Positions 8,509-18,834 are shown, numbered from the stretch's first letter. The stretch: 64,000 nt of DNA from DTU013 sp964512095 (GCA_964512095.1 CAZEIH010000011.1:1-64000); one strand, 5' to 3'. Notes: a model not told the origin generated them from the sequence alone. Program-made: numbers and translations.

Positions 8509-9681
8509 ATGGATTATGGAAAAGAGTCGTTAAGGCTTCATGGTGAGTGGAAGGGAAAGATTGAGGTAGTAAGTAGCGTGCCGGTAACAAGCAAGCAGGA
8601 GCTCTCACTGGCATATACACCGGGTGTTGCTGAGCCCTGTTTGGCAATACAAAAGGATGTGAATTTGTCATATCAGCTGACGAAAAGGTGGAATCTGGTG
8701 GCAGTTGTAACGGATGGTACAGCGGTGCTAGGGCTGGGGGATATTGGGCCTGAAGCAGGTATGCCTGTAATGGAAGGCAAATGCATACTGTTTAAAACCT
8801 TTGGTGATGTTGATGCTTTCCCGCTTTGCGTGCGCTCAAAGGATGTAGATGAAATTGTACAGACAATTAAGCTTCTTGCAGGCAGCTTTGGCGGAATCAA
8901 TCTGGAGGATATATCGGCACCAAGATGCTTTGAAATAGAAAGGCGCCTCAAGGAGGAATGTGATATACCCATATTCCATGATGACCAGCACGGTACCGCA
9001 GTAGTTACTCTTGCAGCAATGTTGAATGCTCTGAGGCTTGCAAAGAAGGAAATTAAAAATATTGAAGTGGTGGTTAATGGTTCAGGAGCAGCAGGAATAG
9101 CGGTTACCAAACTACTTATGGCAATGGGTCTCAAGAAAGTTATATTGTGCGACACTAAGGGAGCTATATATGAAGGCAGGGAAAACCTAAATGCCGAAAA
9201 GGCGGGGATGGCAAAGATATCTAACTTTGAGAAGAAAAAGGGTCTGCTGAAGGATGTTATTGTAGGAGCAGACGTGTTTATAGGCTTGTCAGCCGCAGGT
9301 ATACTGACAAAGGATATGGTAAAGACTATGGCAAAGGATCCAATAATATTTGCTATGGCCAACCCTAATCCTGAGATAATGCCTAACGAGGCTAAAGAGG
9401 CAGGGGCTAGTGTAATTGGCACAGGGCGTTCTGATTTTCCGAACCAGATAAATAATGTATTGGCGTTCCCTGGTATATTTAGAGGTGCGTTGGATGTAAG
9501 AGCAAGTGATATAAATGACGAGATGAAGATTGCAGCTGCAAAGGCTATAGCAGACCTTATATCTGATGAGGAGCTTAATGCGGATTATGTAATCCCTGCT
9601 CCCTTTGATCCTAGAGTTGTAGGAAGCGTTGCAAAGGCAGTAGCGGAAGCCGCTGTAAGAACTGGAGTCAGTAGGGTATAA
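8509..9681 (+). CDS. maeB: NAD(P)-dependent malic enzyme
   Basis: Oxidative decarboxylation of malate to pyruvate and CO2 in the cytoplasm; 390 residues, the usual length for the short bacterial form without a phosphotransacetylase domain. Motifs: YTPGVAEPCLAI, GDIGPEAGMPVMEGK, FHDDQHGTAVV (metal/malate binding) and the Rossmann VVNGSGAAGIAV around residue 188. AGAAGGAGCG lies 8-9 nt before ATG 8509. In clostridia that lack pyruvate kinase this enzyme can form part of a malate shunt from PEP to pyruvate (established for related organisms, not shown here). Ordinary and complete. Confidence 0.95.
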   Translation: MDYGKESLRLHGEWKGKIEVVSSVPVTSKQELSLAYTPGVAEPCLAIQKDVNLSYQLTKRWNLVAVVTDGTAVLGLGDIGPEAGMPVMEGKCILFKTFGDVDAFPLCVRSKDVDEIVQTIKLLAGSFGGINLEDISAPRCFEIERRLKEECDIPIFHDDQHGTAVVTLAAMLNALRLAKKEIKNIEVVVNGSGAAGIAVTKLLMAMGLKKVILCDTKGAIYEGRENLNAEKAGMAKISNFEKKKGLLKDVIVGADVFIGLSAAGILTKDMVKTMAKDPIIFAMANPNPEIMPNEAKEAGASVIGTGRSDFPNQINNVLAFPGIFRGALDVRASDINDEMKIAAAKAIADLISDEELNADYVIPAPFDPRVVGSVAKAVAEAAVRTGVSRV

Positions 9682-9800
9682 ATCTGAATAAAGTGACAAT
9701 GGGTCCTGTGAAAGTGAGAATTCACTTGAATCAGGGCTCTTATTGCAGTTGTACGGTAATTGGACACATCTAAGATATGTCCCCGAGGAGAAGGAATAAT

Positions 9801-10982
9801 ATGGTAGCGTTGTTGATTCTAATATATGCAGCATTTATTAGCTTGGGACTTCCCGATTCACTTCTTGGAAGTGCCTGGCCTGCTATGAGGTCTGGGCTTG
9901 ACGCTCCGGTAGCCATAGCAGGATATCTTGCCATGACAATAAGTGGAGGAACAATCATATCAAGTTTTTCATCAAGCAGGATTCTAGCGAGATTTAAAAC
10001 CGGAACTGTGACTGCAGCAAGTGTAGCAATGACAGCAGCAGCTCTTTTCGGATTTTCATTTGCCCCATCGATTTGGTTTATGTTCTTGATGGCTATCCCC
10101 TTGGGATTGGGAGCAGGTAGTGTGGATGTCAGCCTTAACAATTTTATCGCACTTCATTATGAATCCAAGCATATGAACTGGCTCCACTGTTTTTGGGGCA
10201 TAGGAGCTACTATTGGGCCGATGATTATGGCATTTCACATTGATGCCGGAGATGGCTGGAGAGCAGGATATTTAACTGTTGCCATTATTCAGAGTGTCCT
10301 GGTCATTATTTTGTTTGCAACCCTTGGGATGTGGAAAAATGCTGCAATCGCCAGCCCGGTAGAAAAAGAAGCCAAAGCTAAGCTTATCACTAACCGTGAG
10401 GCTATTAGACTACCTAATGCAAAACTGGCTGTACTGGGTTTCGTTTTTTTTGCGGCTACCGAGACAACTACAGGTCTCTGGACCAGCAGTTATCTTACAT
10501 CTATCCACAGCTTTTCTGAAGCTAGCGCGGCAACGGTCACCTCCTTTTTTTATGGTGGAATCACCGTCGGCAGACTTATTGCAGGGTTTTTATCAATGAA
10601 AGCAAAAAGTTCAGATCTTATACGTTGGGGACAACTTGTTTGTGTTACAGGAGTTATGCTTATCCTTCTTCCATTATCGTCGCCTTTTGCTGTTGCCGGG
10701 ATAATAATGATAGGACTTGGAACTGCTCCAGTTTTTCCGGCTATGTTGCATGAAACTCCTAACCGCTTTGGAAAGGATATCTCCCAGGCATTGGTGGGAA
10801 TAGAGATGGGTACAGCTTATATAGGCAGCCTTATTGCTCCGATGATACTTGGCCAGCTTGCATCTGTGACGGGTCTTGGACTATTTCCGTATTTCATACT
10901 TGTGTGTATACTGATAATGCTAATATCCTCCGAGGTATTACAGCACAGAATATTGAAAAAGCAAAAACTAAATGTCACATGA
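9801..10982 (+). CDS. MFS transporter, FucP/YbjJ-like
   Basis: A 393-residue major facilitator with about twelve hydrophobic segments, from ALLILIYAAFISLGLPDSLLG at the N-terminus to LFPYFILVCILIMLISS. The YbjJ-like hallmarks are GLPDSLLGSAWP, GLGAGSVDVSLNNF and HCFWGIGATIGP. Substrate unknown, possibly sugar. Start moved to ATG 9801: GAGGAGAAGGA at 9785-9795 sits 5-6 nt upstream, and the in-frame ATG 9777 has no site. The gene is 120 bp downstream of malic enzyme and ends at a bidirectional terminator shared with the SLH gene. Confidence 0.85.
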   Translation: MVALLILIYAAFISLGLPDSLLGSAWPAMRSGLDAPVAIAGYLAMTISGGTIISSFSSSRILARFKTGTVTAASVAMTAAALFGFSFAPSIWFMFLMAIPLGLGAGSVDVSLNNFIALHYESKHMNWLHCFWGIGATIGPMIMAFHIDAGDGWRAGYLTVAIIQSVLVIILFATLGMWKNAAIASPVEKEAKAKLITNREAIRLPNAKLAVLGFVFFAATETTTGLWTSSYLTSIHSFSEASAATVTSFFYGGITVGRLIAGFLSMKAKSSDLIRWGQLVCVTGVMLILLPLSSPFAVAGIIMIGLGTAPVFPAMLHETPNRFGKDISQALVGIEMGTAYIGSLIAPMILGQLASVTGLGLFPYFILVCILIMLISSEVLQHRILKKQKLNVT

Positions 10983-11004
10983 GTTTAATTAATGTGAAGC
11001 AATG

Positions 11005-11034
11005 AAAAAGGGGAAAGCCATTGGCTTTCCCCTT
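11005..11034. terminator. Bidirectional terminator
   Basis: GGGGAAAGCCA-T-TGGCTTTCCCC with A-run on the left and T-rich right flank, between convergent MFS and SLH genes. Confidence 0.85.
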
Positions 11035-11056
11035 TGCTGTATCTGCTGGTTACCTA

Positions 11057-13611
11057 TTACTGAGGAGGAAGCAAATACAGCTTTTTAACAGCGTTTCCTT
11101 CAGTACATTTATTGTTGCTATAGACTGCAGTAACGCTGAAGTAGTACTCGATACCATCGGCTAGATTTTTAAAATCACCGTTTATGTAATCCGTTGTACT
11201 GTCAAGAACAACGGAAGTAGTGTCCTTATCATACACGCCATAATAACCATTAGCCGGGTACACAGGGGCTTGGTTGTTCTGTGAGATGGCTACCCTGTAT
11301 TCCACAAGCTCTGTTGATTCGATTTTATCCCATTTTATGACCATATTACCGTTTTCATATTCGGCCTTTACAACAGGTGCGGGAAAGAGCTCTGGATTGT
11401 CCTGACCTTCATATTTGCAGTATATTGTATTTCCTGCAATTTTTTTATCATTATAGACTGCAGTTACGCTGAAATAATATTTCTCACCGCCTGTAAAGTA
11501 TTTGCCAAAATCACCGCTGTTGTACTGGATGGAATTATCTATAACAGCATAATCTCTGTTTTTGTCGGTAATCCATAGCAAATATCCGTTCTCAGGGTAG
11601 GCAGGTGTTGAGTCGTTTTTAGATGCAACCACCTTGTAACCTTGCAGATTTGATGAGTCAAGCTTGTTCCATCTGATAACCAGCTTTCCATTTTCAACAG
11701 CCGAGGTGACCACTGGTGCCTTGTATAATTCAGGGTTCTCAGTATCGTTATACTTTATCCTGACTATGTTACTAGTAACGTTTTTATCATTGTAGACGGC
11801 AGTTACACTGATATAGTATTTCTGACCTTTTGTAAAATAACCGCCGAAATCACCACTTTTGTATTTGCTAGAATTATCAATAACTGCATAGTCCTTGTTT
11901 TTATCTTTGATCCAGTACAGATAGCCGTTGTCAGGATAGGAGGGAGTACTATCATTCATTGAGGCGACAATCTTGTAGCCCTGCAGATTGTTTGAATCTA
12001 TATTATTCCATCTGATAATATGTCTTCCGTTTTCCTGTGTTACCGTGATCTTGGGTACAGCATAGGTTTCTGGATTTTCATCAACACGATAAGTAAATTG
12101 TACTGTATTGCCGGTAACCCTCTTATCCTTGTAGATAGCAGTTACGCTGATATAGTATTTCTGGCCTTTTGTAAAATAACTGCCGAAATCGCCGTTTTTG
12201 TATTCTGTAGAATTATCGATTACCGCATAGTTCTGGTTTGTGTTTGTAATCCAGTATAGGTAGCCGTTATCAGGATAAGAGGGAGTGCTATCATTCATTG
12301 AGGCAACGACCCTGTAGCCCAGCAAATTGTCTGAGTCTATCTTATTCCATCTAATAAGGCGCCCTTCCTTTTCCTCAGTTACTTTTACTATAGGTGCAAC
12401 ATAGTCAGTTGAAAACTCCGGCCCGATATAAGCCGTTTTAATTGTATTACCTGCTACGCTCTTGTCTTTGTACACGGCGGTGACACTAATGTAATATTTC
12501 TCACCCTTTCTTAGGTAATTACCGAAATCGCAGGTGCCGTTATACTCAATGCTATTGTCTATAGTAGCTGAAATTTGATTTTTATCCGTTATGTAATACA
12601 GATGGCCATTTTCAGGATAGGTGGGTGTTGAGTCCTTCTTTGATATTACAACTGNNNNNNNNNNNNNNNNNNNNNNNNNNNNNNNNNNNNNNNNNNNNNN
12701 NNNNNNNNNNNNNNNNNNNNNNNNNNNNNNNNNNNNNNNNNNNNNNNNNNNNNNAGATGGCCATTTTCAGGATAGGTGGGTGTTGAGTCCTTCTTTGATA
12801 TTACAACTGCATAGGCTCTAAACTTGTCAGAGTCAATTTTGTTCCATTTTACAACCAGCTTGTTGTTTTCAGAAGACACGGATACTGTTGGTGCCTTATA
12901 GTCTTCATATGTAACTTTTTCATCATCATATGTAATTTTATCTTCGTTGTCATAAAAGGCTTTATAAAGTAGGGTTGCGGCTTCTGCCCTTGTCAGGCTG
13001 TTCTGGGGCTTAAAAAGAGTGCGGCCGTTCTCGGTGTAGCCTTGTATCAAACCATATTTAACTGCAAGGGCTACGTGCCTTCTCAGGTTTTTCGAAATCT
13101 GACCTGCATCTGCAAACTTGTTTAGAATGTTTTCATCAACTGGCTCGTTTTTGTACCCTAAGGCGCTGACCAGTGCTACTGCCATATCTTCTCTAACTGC
13201 TTGTTGATTAGGTCTGTAGTTGTCACCTACTGCAGAGGTGAAGCCTGTGAGATGGATTTTAGCAGATTCTACATAGGGATATTCCCAATCAGTCTTCTTA
13301 ACATCTAAAAAGGAGGGGGTGGACGGAGAGAAAAGCTCAATCCTCAGTGTAAGCACCATCATCTTTGCAAACTGCGCTCTTGTGACAGTGCTATTTGGTT
13401 CAAACTTATTGTTGCCCATGCCGTCGATAATTTTGTTCTGGAACATCCACATAATCTGGTCGTATGCCCAGTGGTTTTGTTTAACATCTGAAAACCAGTA
13501 CTTATTGTTGTTAGATGCATATGCCGCCGATGAGATAGAGAGTATCAGCACGATACACATAATGAGTGAAACGATTCTTGTTGGTTTCTTCATACCAAAA
13601 TCTCCTTCCAA
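11057..13611 (-). CDS. SLH-anchored surface protein with five FN3-like repeats (split by false gap)
   Basis: Surface protein read from ATG 13611 with a signal peptide, then three SLH motifs (about residues 30-215: HWAYDQIMWMFQNKI, TRAQFAKMM, LTRAEAATLLYKA). After these come five tandem units of about 100 residues with the pattern IRWNKIDSxNLxGYKVVAS, STPSYPDNGYLYWI, YAVIDNS, GDFGxYFTKGQKYYISVTAVY, GNTV. The units look FN3-like and may bind carbohydrate or act as spacers (inference). One hundred N break the gene at 12655-12754. The 55 bases on both sides of the N are identical, and merging them leaves 2400 bp, exactly 800 codons, so one intact protein of about 799 residues is expected. The fifth unit is the most diverged. 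Confidence 0.88.
12600..12809. other. Scaffold gap with 55-bp identical flanks
   Basis: Positions 12600-12654 and 12755-12809 are identical over 55 bp and flank 100 N. This is the pattern of two contigs that overlap by one k-mer and were joined with a placeholder. Removing N plus one copy (155 bp) keeps the SLH gene in frame. Collapse of further FN3-like repeats at this point cannot be excluded. Confidence 0.85.
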
Positions 13612-13719
13612 TAGAAATACGTATGTTTATAATTATAGTATCGCATATCCCTATTGGAAATTGGTTACATTATGGTGAAGTTTAATTAACAAGAATGTTA
13701 CAAAAGCCTGGTATATTTG

Positions 13720-14498
13720 TTAATCACTTATACTTATAAGGACATCTACATTAAAACCGGGAAGCAGAAAATCGTCAACCTCATCCAGCTTTATTCGTAT
13801 TTTTACCTGGGTTTCGCCGTTTTGGTTAACTGCTCTTCCGGGGATGTATGAAACCTTACCTGNNNNNNNNNNNNNNNNNNNNNNNNNNNNNNNNNNNNNN
13901 NNNNNNNNNNNNNNNNNNNNNNNNNNNNNNNNNNNNNNNNNNNNNNNNNNNNNNNNNNNNNNTTCTTTAGGCTGTTTATTGCGTATGTAATATCTTGAAC
14001 TGCCTTTTTATCATTGTCGATGTTTTTTTTGAAGCTGTCCAGATCACTTTGGGAGATACCGCCGGATTCAAAGAGCTGCTCCTTAGTCTTTAGCTCTTCT
14101 AAAGACTTACTGTAAATATCCTTAGCAGCTTTTAGATCATTCTGAAGCTTACTCAAATCATTGTCCTCAAGGAGTCTTTCCATATTACTCATTGACGCAT
14201 TCAGAGACAGTTCCTTTTGAGTAATGATGCTTTCCATTTCTAAAAGCTCCAATGAAACGAGAGATTGACCGGATTTGACACGTTCTCCCTCCATCACATG
14301 TATTTGTTCAACAGGAGCTTGAAAATCTAATGTTACATTTTTTATTTCAGTTGCGATTACTACTCCGAAGGCTTCAATTGCTTGCTTTACAGATTCTTGG
14401 GTTTCCGGCGGCGGAGTTGATTCTGCTTGTGTGGAGGTACACGCTACTATGCTACATGATAATGCTATTGCCAATAATAAAACTGATATTTTTTTCAT
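13720..14498 (-). CDS. HlyD/MacA-type efflux adaptor, interrupted by assembly gap
   Basis: Membrane-fusion adaptor lipoprotein of an ABC exporter. Starts at ATG 14498 with the lipobox IVAC (about residue 20), a lipoyl/biotinyl-like segment (APVEQIHVMEGERVKSGQSLVSLE) and a coiled coil (residues about 75-175). The sequence is lost in the N run 13863-13962. After the gap, the frame with homology is the one giving GKVSYIPGRAVNQNGETQVK and ending LLPGFNVDVLISISD at 13720, a typical adaptor C-terminus; the frame continuing directly from 100 N stops early. The true gap length is therefore unknown and not a multiple consistent with 100. ATGA overlap with the ATPase gene shows translational coupling. 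Confidence 0.85.
13863..13962. other. Scaffold gap of unknown true size
   Basis: Exactly 100 N inside the adaptor gene. Unlike the first gap, the flanks share no sequence. Family length suggests that roughly 100-150 residues are missing. Confidence 0.9.
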
Positions 14499-15175
14499 AC
14501 TGCTTCACTCACCTTTCCGTCTCTTACATGGATTATTCTTCGGCCATAGTCTGCCGCTTCCTTTGAATGCGTTACCTGTATTATTGTCTTACCCTTTTCA
14601 CGATTGATTCTTGCCAGCAGTTCCATGATCTCAGTGCCTGTTTTTGAATCGAGATTGCCTATGGGCTCATCGGCCAGAATTATGTCGGGTTGATTGATTA
14701 GCGCCCTTGCAATGGCAACACGCTGCTGCTGTCCGCCTGAAAGCTCACGAGGGGTATGGCGGCGTCTGTCTGACAGTCCTACTGTTTCCAGGATATCATC
14801 TAGTTCCTTTTTGTAGTCCTTTAGCTTTTTACCGTCCAGGAGAACAGGGAGCATAATGTTTTCTTCAATGTTAAGGTTGGGTATGAGATTGTAGAACTGG
14901 AATATGAAGCCCATCTCCCGGCGCCGCAGCTTACTTTCCTGTTCATCGTTCATACCATCCAGTTCCCGGCCTTTGATCCAGATTTTGCCGGAGGAGGGTT
15001 TGTCAAGGCCGCCTATCAGGTAAAGGAGAGTGCTTTTTCCTGAGCCTGACGGTCCCATGATAGAAACAAACTCACCCTCTTCTATCTTGATATTAATGTT
15101 TTTCAAAACCTCTACTTCGACCTTGCCCATTGTATATGACTTGTTTAGGTCGATGGATTCAATTATTGCTGACAT
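14495..15175 (-). CDS. ABC transporter ATPase, MacB/LolD type
   Basis: A 226-residue ATPase that powers the adjacent FtsX-type permease. Walker A GPSGSGKSTLL near residue 40, Q-loop FQFYNLIPNLN, signature LSGGQQQRVAIARAL, Walker B IILADEPIGNLD, and the switch His in IQVTHS. All catalytic motifs are intact. GAAGGAG lies upstream on the minus strand. It lies between the permease (upstream, separated by a dispersed repeat copy) and the adaptor (4-bp overlap). Such permease/ATPase/adaptor trios in Gram-positives export peptides, lipids or antimicrobials; the substrate is unknown. Confidence 0.93.
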   Translation of the reverse strand: MSAIIESIDLNKSYTMGKVEVEVLKNINIKIEEGEFVSIMGPSGSGKSTLLYLIGGLDKPSSGKIWIKGRELDGMNDEQESKLRRREMGFIFQFYNLIPNLNIEENIMLPVLLDGKKLKDYKKELDDILETVGLSDRRRHTPRELSGGQQQRVAIARALINQPDIILADEPIGNLDSKTGTEIMELLARINREKGKTIIQVTHSKEAADYGRRIIHVRDGKVSEAV

Positions 15176-15199
15176 TTTGTTAACTCCTTCTATGATATT

Positions 15200-15299
15200 T
15201 ATCTATGTCTTCAGACGACGCTGACATCTAATTAATTAACTTCCTTGGTCAGGTGGAGTTCAGTCTCCACCTGACTCCCTGAGCGGAGCGAATTGACTA
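15200..15299 (-). repeat. Dispersed paired-hairpin repeat, copy 2
   Basis: Nearly complete copy in reverse orientation, with the GTGGAG..CTCCAC hairpin and the AGCGAATTGACT end. It fills most of the 128 bp between the permease and ATPase genes of one apparent operon. Confidence 0.85.
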
Positions 15300-15303
15300 A
15301 TTG

Positions 15304-17829
15304 TTATTCATATTTTAACGCTTCGATCAGATTTAACTTTGATGATCTCAGCATGGGACTTATGGACGCTATCAGCGTAATCACTGCTCCCAGGATAAAG
15401 GATCCAACTATGGTTCCTGGGTCATAGGATATTGGCACGCCCATACCTAAAGTCTTCATAAGGTGAGGTACAGCATATGTCATCATTAATCCGGAAATTA
15501 CTCCGGAAAGCCCTCCAATAATGCCACCTGTAATTGATTCGACGAACAACATTGCTATGACCTGCCTACGGCTCATGCCTATTGATCTATACATTGCCAA
15601 GGAACGCTTTCGTTGGATGAAGCTTATTATATAGTTGTTTATTATGCCGAATACTCCAATGAGGAGAGTCAGGTATGCAAAGGCTTCCATTGCATTGAAT
15701 ATACTGGCGTTCACTTCATAGTTATCAGCTTCCAGATCTGTAGTGGTTATTACATACTGGGATCTGCGCACATATTTCTTGCATATGGCCTCAGCTACTG
15801 CAGCTGGTTCTTTGCTGGTTTTAATAAACAACTCGTCATAATTGCTTTTGCCTGTATCCAATCTGAAATACTTGTCGGCTATCATTACAATGCTACCGTT
15901 ATTGAGCATCGTATCCTGAAAACCGATTATTTTGTAGGTCACTTCCTTGTCATTAAGAATCATTGTAAAATTATCTCCGACGTTAGTGCCGAATTTGTCT
16001 CTGAGGTTGGTCGACATTATCATGGCTCTCTCATTGTTCAGAGCATCCAGCAAGGCTTGTGGATCGTCTGTATCCACCAGCTCCATATCAAAGAACGAAG
16101 GGAATTTTGCTGTGTTGATGCCAAATATGCCTCCCACCTTATAGTCATGGCCTGCCACATCCACGCCATATAGTGTATAGTTGCTACACACCTGATCTAT
16201 GCCGTCGATTGTTAGCAGGGATTGTTCAAGGGACCTATTAGCATCAGGGTCGCTCATATATATATCAAAATCCGTGTTCTTGGTATAAAAGCTAGCTACT
16301 TCATATAATACGCTGTCGCTTATTGTAGTTATTGTTATAAGGCTTGATATTGCTATGGTTAAAAGTGCAATATTATTTAATATGCTTTTGTTCTGCCGTA
16401 GATTTTTTGCTGCAAGGGAGCCTACATTTCCAAACAATACTGAGTATATTTTTTCAAAAAACAGCAAAAATCCTGAGATGATGGCAGGAAGCAGCAAAAT
16501 GATACCTGATACTGATGACATCATGCTGATTGTGTCGAAAATCAGTGCCAAATCGTCATTTGATAGCATAGGGAGGAAGATCCAGATAACAAGAAGGAGG
16601 ATCCCGACAATATATCTGCCCTTATTGTTTTTCTCCTTTTTATCTATGGCATTCAAGACAATTTCCTTAACAGGTATTTTGGATACCTTCATAATCGGGA
16701 GTACAGAGCTGGCCAACGATATAACTACGGCTCCAATAAAAGCTGAAAGCATCTGAGCCGGAGAGTAGTCTAACGATATCGCGTATCCAACCATGTAGGA
16801 AGGAGTGATCAGGTATGTGATCAGATAGAGGATCCCAAGGCCCAGTATGCAGCCGGCAGCACCTCCAATGATGCCATAGATAAGGCTTTCTGCCAATAGG
16901 ATAATATCGGTGGTGCGCCTAGCTGCGCCGATGCTTCTGAAGGTACCTATTATCGGAAGCCTCTCCAAAGCAATTACTTTAAAGCAGGTATATATAATGA
17001 ATATGCTCATGAATGCCACAATCGCCGTCATCATCATAAAGCCTGCAGCCATTGAAGCAAAGCTGTTCTTTATGTCTTCCATGGGGAGAGGCTCTTCAAC
17101 GGCGTACCGCTTATATATATCCTTTAGCTCAGTAATGGCTGGCTTGAGATCGACGCCATCTTTGAGCTTTATAAATGTCATATTCGTCAGGTTTTTGCCC
17201 CCAAGTATTGCAGAGAGGGTATGCTTTGGCACCAGCATATTAAGAGTATCGCCGGTTTCTGTGAAAAAGCCGTCCTTATGAGCGATGGCACTTATCATAA
17301 ATCTATGCTTAACTTTACTTATTTCCAGCTCAATGCTATCACCCTTGGACCAACCGTAGGTATCTGCTGCGTCCTTGCTGACAATGACCCTTTTACCTGT
17401 GAATCCACTGACAGCAGTGCCATCAACAGTATAGAAGGGACTCATGATGTCTGTATCTTCAATAGTACTGCCTCTTAGGCCAACGCTGACTGTTTTGTTT
17501 CTCTCTGGGCTGAGGTATGCAGATACCTGTAGTGTCTCAATCATGTAATCTGCCTTTGGCAGGAATACTTCACCGCCCGTTCTTGGTAGAAAGTGCCCAG
17601 GTGAATCAGTATCGGGATAGATTATTATATCAGCTGTTCCAAAGTACTGCTTTGCATCAGCAACAAACATATTGGAAACATTGTCTGTGATTGCCTGGGA
17701 TGCAAAAAAAAGAGCGCTAGACAGTGCTATGGAAAACAGTATTAAAAATGTGCGAAGCTTTTTTTCATAAATACTACGTATTAAAAATTTTACAATTATG
17801 CCCACTAATTTACCTTGCCTTTCCAGCAT
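15304..17829 (-). CDS. FtsX-like ABC permease, two-module
   Basis: An 841-residue permease with an N-terminal transmembrane helix (FLILFSIALSSALFFAS), a large extracellular domain, three helices (about residues 265-385), a further helix pair, a second extracellular domain and a final helix trio (YLTLLIGVFGIINNYIIS onward). This is the double FtsX layout of MacB-like exporters. Downstream ATPase and HlyD genes complete the complex. ATG 17829 lacks a clear ribosome site; GTG 17805 is preceded by GGAAAGGCAAGG and may be the real start. The gene ends at LNLIEALKYE, the usual C-terminus of this family. Confidence 0.9.
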   Translation of the reverse strand: MLERQGKLVGIIVKFLIRSIYEKKLRTFLILFSIALSSALFFASQAITDNVSNMFVADAKQYFGTADIIIYPDTDSPGHFLPRTGGEVFLPKADYMIETLQVSAYLSPERNKTVSVGLRGSTIEDTDIMSPFYTVDGTAVSGFTGKRVIVSKDAADTYGWSKGDSIELEISKVKHRFMISAIAHKDGFFTETGDTLNMLVPKHTLSAILGGKNLTNMTFIKLKDGVDLKPAITELKDIYKRYAVEEPLPMEDIKNSFASMAAGFMMMTAIVAFMSIFIIYTCFKVIALERLPIIGTFRSIGAARRTTDIILLAESLIYGIIGGAAGCILGLGILYLITYLITPSYMVGYAISLDYSPAQMLSAFIGAVVISLASSVLPIMKVSKIPVKEIVLNAIDKKEKNNKGRYIVGILLLVIWIFLPMLSNDDLALIFDTISMMSSVSGIILLLPAIISGFLLFFEKIYSVLFGNVGSLAAKNLRQNKSILNNIALLTIAISSLITITTISDSVLYEVASFYTKNTDFDIYMSDPDANRSLEQSLLTIDGIDQVCSNYTLYGVDVAGHDYKVGGIFGINTAKFPSFFDMELVDTDDPQALLDALNNERAMIMSTNLRDKFGTNVGDNFTMILNDKEVTYKIIGFQDTMLNNGSIVMIADKYFRLDTGKSNYDELFIKTSKEPAAVAEAICKKYVRRSQYVITTTDLEADNYEVNASIFNAMEAFAYLTLLIGVFGIINNYIISFIQRKRSLAMYRSIGMSRRQVIAMLFVESITGGIIGGLSGVISGLMMTYAVPHLMKTLGMGVPISYDPGTIVGSFILGAVITLIASISPMLRSSKLNLIEALKYE

Positions 17830-17886
17830 TAATCAACGGATAATACGTTATATGTGTGCGGATGTCTGAAATAAAACTTATTTCCG

Positions 17887-17915
17887 TTGCGAATACTGAG
17901 TGGAGAGGGTATAAT
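17887..17915 (+). promoter_or_regulatory. Promoter of the agmatinase-family gene
   Basis: TTGCGA at 17887-17892, 17-bp spacer, TATAAT at 17910-17915; 70 bp upstream of the start. Confidence 0.6.
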
Positions 17916-17985
17916 GCTAATCATAAAAACCTCTGTTTTCCCCAAATTAGGAAAGGGGAGCAGGCGTAATTTTGGAGGGTTTTGA

Positions 17986-18834
17986 ATGAGCGGATTGATG
18001 CTTCCAAGGTTCATGGGCTGTGATGCCTGTATGGAGGAAAGTGATATTGTTATATTCGGTGCAGGCTTTGATGGGACTGTAAGCTATCGCCCCGGATCAC
18101 GCTTTGGACCCCAGGCAATGCGTTCTGAGTTCTATGGGCTTGAGACATATTCACCTGCCTTGGATCGCGATTTGTCGGACGTTGCCATATGCGACAGTGG
18201 CGATTTGGAGCTGCCCTTTGGCAATGTAAGCGCTGCCCTTGAAATGATAGGGAATACTGCTGCGAGTTTCATCAGGGCGGGGATGAAGCCGTTTATGATA
18301 GGCGGAGAACACTTGATTACACTGCCGGCATTTGAGGCTGTGCATCAAAGGTACCCCGAAGTTTGTCTGCTCCATCTAGATGCCCATACAGACCTGCGTG
18401 AAGAATACCTGGGAGAAAGGTTGTCACATTCCAGCGTGGTCAGGAGAATATGGGACATAGTTGGTGATGGACGTATATGGCAGCTGGGTATACGAAGTGG
18501 ACTCAGAGAGGAATTCGAGTGGGCGAAGGAAGGTCATACAAATCTGAGGCCATTTGACCTGTCGGCGGCGGAGGAAGCAGCGGCAGATCTCTCAGGCAAA
18601 CCTGTATACCTCACCATCGACCTGGATGTGCTTGATCCTTCCATAATGTCAGGCACCGGCACCCCCGAACCGGGAGGTGTTTCATATCGAGAGCTGCAAA
18701 AGGCCCTGTGCAGCTTTTGGGGCCTAAACATTGTAGCGGCTGACGTAGTAGAGCTGGCGCCCCATCTAGACAGCTCCGGCGTGTCCACAGCCGCCGCCTG
18801 CAAGGTCATGCGCGAAGCATTACTGCTTATGTAA
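17986..18834 (+). CDS. speB: Agmatinase / ureohydrolase family enzyme
   Basis: A 282-residue Mn-dependent ureohydrolase. It probably hydrolyses agmatine to putrescine and urea, though related guanidino substrates are possible. The binuclear metal motifs are complete: GGEHLITLPAF, LHLDAHTDL and LTIDLDVLDPS, with the substrate-loop region GTGTPEPGGVSYRE. GGAGGG lies about 8 nt before ATG 17986. Single gene with its own promoter, divergent from the exporter operon. No arginine decarboxylase is visible nearby, so the pathway partner must lie elsewhere. Confidence 0.9.
   Translation: MSGLMLPRFMGCDACMEESDIVIFGAGFDGTVSYRPGSRFGPQAMRSEFYGLETYSPALDRDLSDVAICDSGDLELPFGNVSAALEMIGNTAASFIRAGMKPFMIGGEHLITLPAFEAVHQRYPEVCLLHLDAHTDLREEYLGERLSHSSVVRRIWDIVGDGRIWQLGIRSGLREEFEWAKEGHTNLRPFDLSAAEEAAADLSGKPVYLTIDLDVLDPSIMSGTGTPEPGGVSYRELQKALCSFWGLNIVAADVVELAPHLDSSGVSTAAACKVMREALLLM

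Noticed and set aside
8673..9422. Long minus-strand frame inside malic enzyme
   Set aside because: Ser/Ala-rich shadow of a clearly coding plus-strand gene.
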